DNA of 64,000 nucleotides from Podaxis mareebaensis (taxonomy: Eukaryota; Basidiomycota; Agaricomycetes; Agaricales; Agaricaceae), in the NCBI GenBank assembly GCA_018524725.1, contig JAEUWP010000366.1:1-64000 (forward strand), given 5' to 3'. Below are positions 63,364-64,000 of the stretch, piece by piece; the first letter of the stretch is position 1; every line of letters starts with the position of its first letter. The notes under the pieces are model-generated. The model worked only from the letters and a program-made list of their open reading frames with translations. It was not told the DNA's origin and ran no database searches. The position numbers were made by a program, and so were the translations under genes.

Positions 63364-64000
63364 TGTCAAGTCTGCATCAAGCGTCTGTTTCCGCGCTTAC
63401 AATCCGCGCACGTTTCCGAAAATCCGAAGATCCGATTCCGATCAAGTCCGATGCTTTCCCGCTCCCTCCACTCACGTTTCCTCGTCAGGATCCCCCGTCC
63501 CGTTGTCCAAATGGGCGGATGCGCTCACGCGGTCGATTACGACCAATGCAACGCGTGGTGTCCATTCGTACATCTATTAGCGCTCCCGGAAATTATTATC
63601 TTCATTCCCCGATGTCTGCTTTACTTTCCGCTTTGCCTTATACTATGATTTGCGTTTTTGTGTGTTCTCCATTCTTCCGTTTGTAGTTCCGATATGCAAA
63701 TGTTCTTTACCTGTAAATCTGCTTCTTTTGTCTCCCGGTTTCTTACTTAGTTATCCGTATCACTTCCTGACGCGTACTTAAGCGTAACTACCTTGTATCT
63801 CACTCCCCAATCAGAATATCAACTTCGTCTACCCTTCCTAACCTCCTGTTCGTCATCCGAAACCTTCGGGACTCGTTCCCCTCTCTGTTCTCTGACATCT
63901 CCTGTATTTCCCATTATCTTCCGTCGCAGTTCCAAGCGGCCGAATCGGACCCCGTGCAGTATTGGAGGGGCATAGCACATACGCTGAGGCCAAGGGTCCA
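63364..64000 (+). repeat. Gypsy-1 3' LTR (partial, 637 of about 672 bp)
   Basis: TGTCAAGTCTGCATC... runs to the window end. It differs from the 5' LTR mostly at CG sites, for example TGGATGCACTC against CGGATGCGCTC. Confidence 0.95.

Larger units (their letters stand above)
55887..64000 (+). mobile_element. Gypsy-1, nearly intact chromodomain Gypsy retrotransposon
   Basis: 5' LTR, gag, -1 slippery site, an unbroken 1,201-codon pol frame, an antisense spliced gene, a polypurine tract and most of the 3' LTR. CpG-rich compared with every other element here. LTR differences are mainly CpG transitions. Lying at the window end, its last ~35 bp and right TSD are not visible. Confidence 0.96.

Overview
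The window is a nest of transposable elements in a filamentous basidiomycete, most likely an Agaricomycete. The evidence is short 46-51 nt GT-AG introns, a Plavaka-type transposase, Gypsy elements with a chromodomain, a Zn2Cys6-type cysteine cluster, and LINEs carrying an APE-type endonuclease and an RNase H. I see no host housekeeping gene, rRNA, tRNA or CRISPR array. Almost every gene except those of the last Gypsy element carries stops. Most stops come from CGA to TGA or TGG to TAA/TAG changes, as expected from loss of methylated CpG.

Layout, left to right. 1-4637: remains of a Ty1/Copia element (gag, protease, integrase; no RT). 4638-9764: minus-strand LINE E, cut short at its 3' end and split by LINE C (7185-9292), an ORF1-only non-autonomous LINE. 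9765-10994 and 38562-39056: two halves of one minus-strand chromodomain Gypsy (Gypsy-4). Between the halves lies an insertion (10995-38559) bounded by imperfect CAGTG...CACTG inverted repeats and an AT duplication. Removing it restores the Gypsy reading frame exactly. Inside are a Plavaka-type transposase gene (minus), two cargo genes of multicopy mushroom families (plus), a thrice-repeated acidic unit, and clusters of a near-palindrome in the intergenic spaces. The transposase gene is itself split by LINE A (16163-30002), and LINE A is split by LINE B (22163-29050), each with a perfect target-site duplication.

39057-51892: Gypsy-3 (old), split by Gypsy-2 (40392-48517, two 672-bp LTRs, TSD agaaa) and by a 5'-truncated LINE D (51126-51610). 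51893-55886: repeats and a degenerate minus-strand gene of another multicopy family. 55887 to the window end: Gypsy-1, nearly intact, with a 5' LTR, gag, pol in the -1 frame, an antisense two-exon gene with a Zn2Cys6-like cluster, a polypurine tract, and a 3' LTR that runs off the end.

How the parts work together: Gypsy gag and pol are linked by a conserved A7-TAG slippery site seen in three elements. LINE ORF1 and ORF2 are linked by a conserved 8-nt ATGTCTAA overlap. LINE C shares both termini with the full LINEs and was probably mobilised by their ORF2 protein. The order of insertion matches the loss of CpG: Gypsy-1 is CpG-rich, Gypsy-2 partly eroded, and Gypsy-3/4, the Plavaka element and LINE E almost CpG-free.
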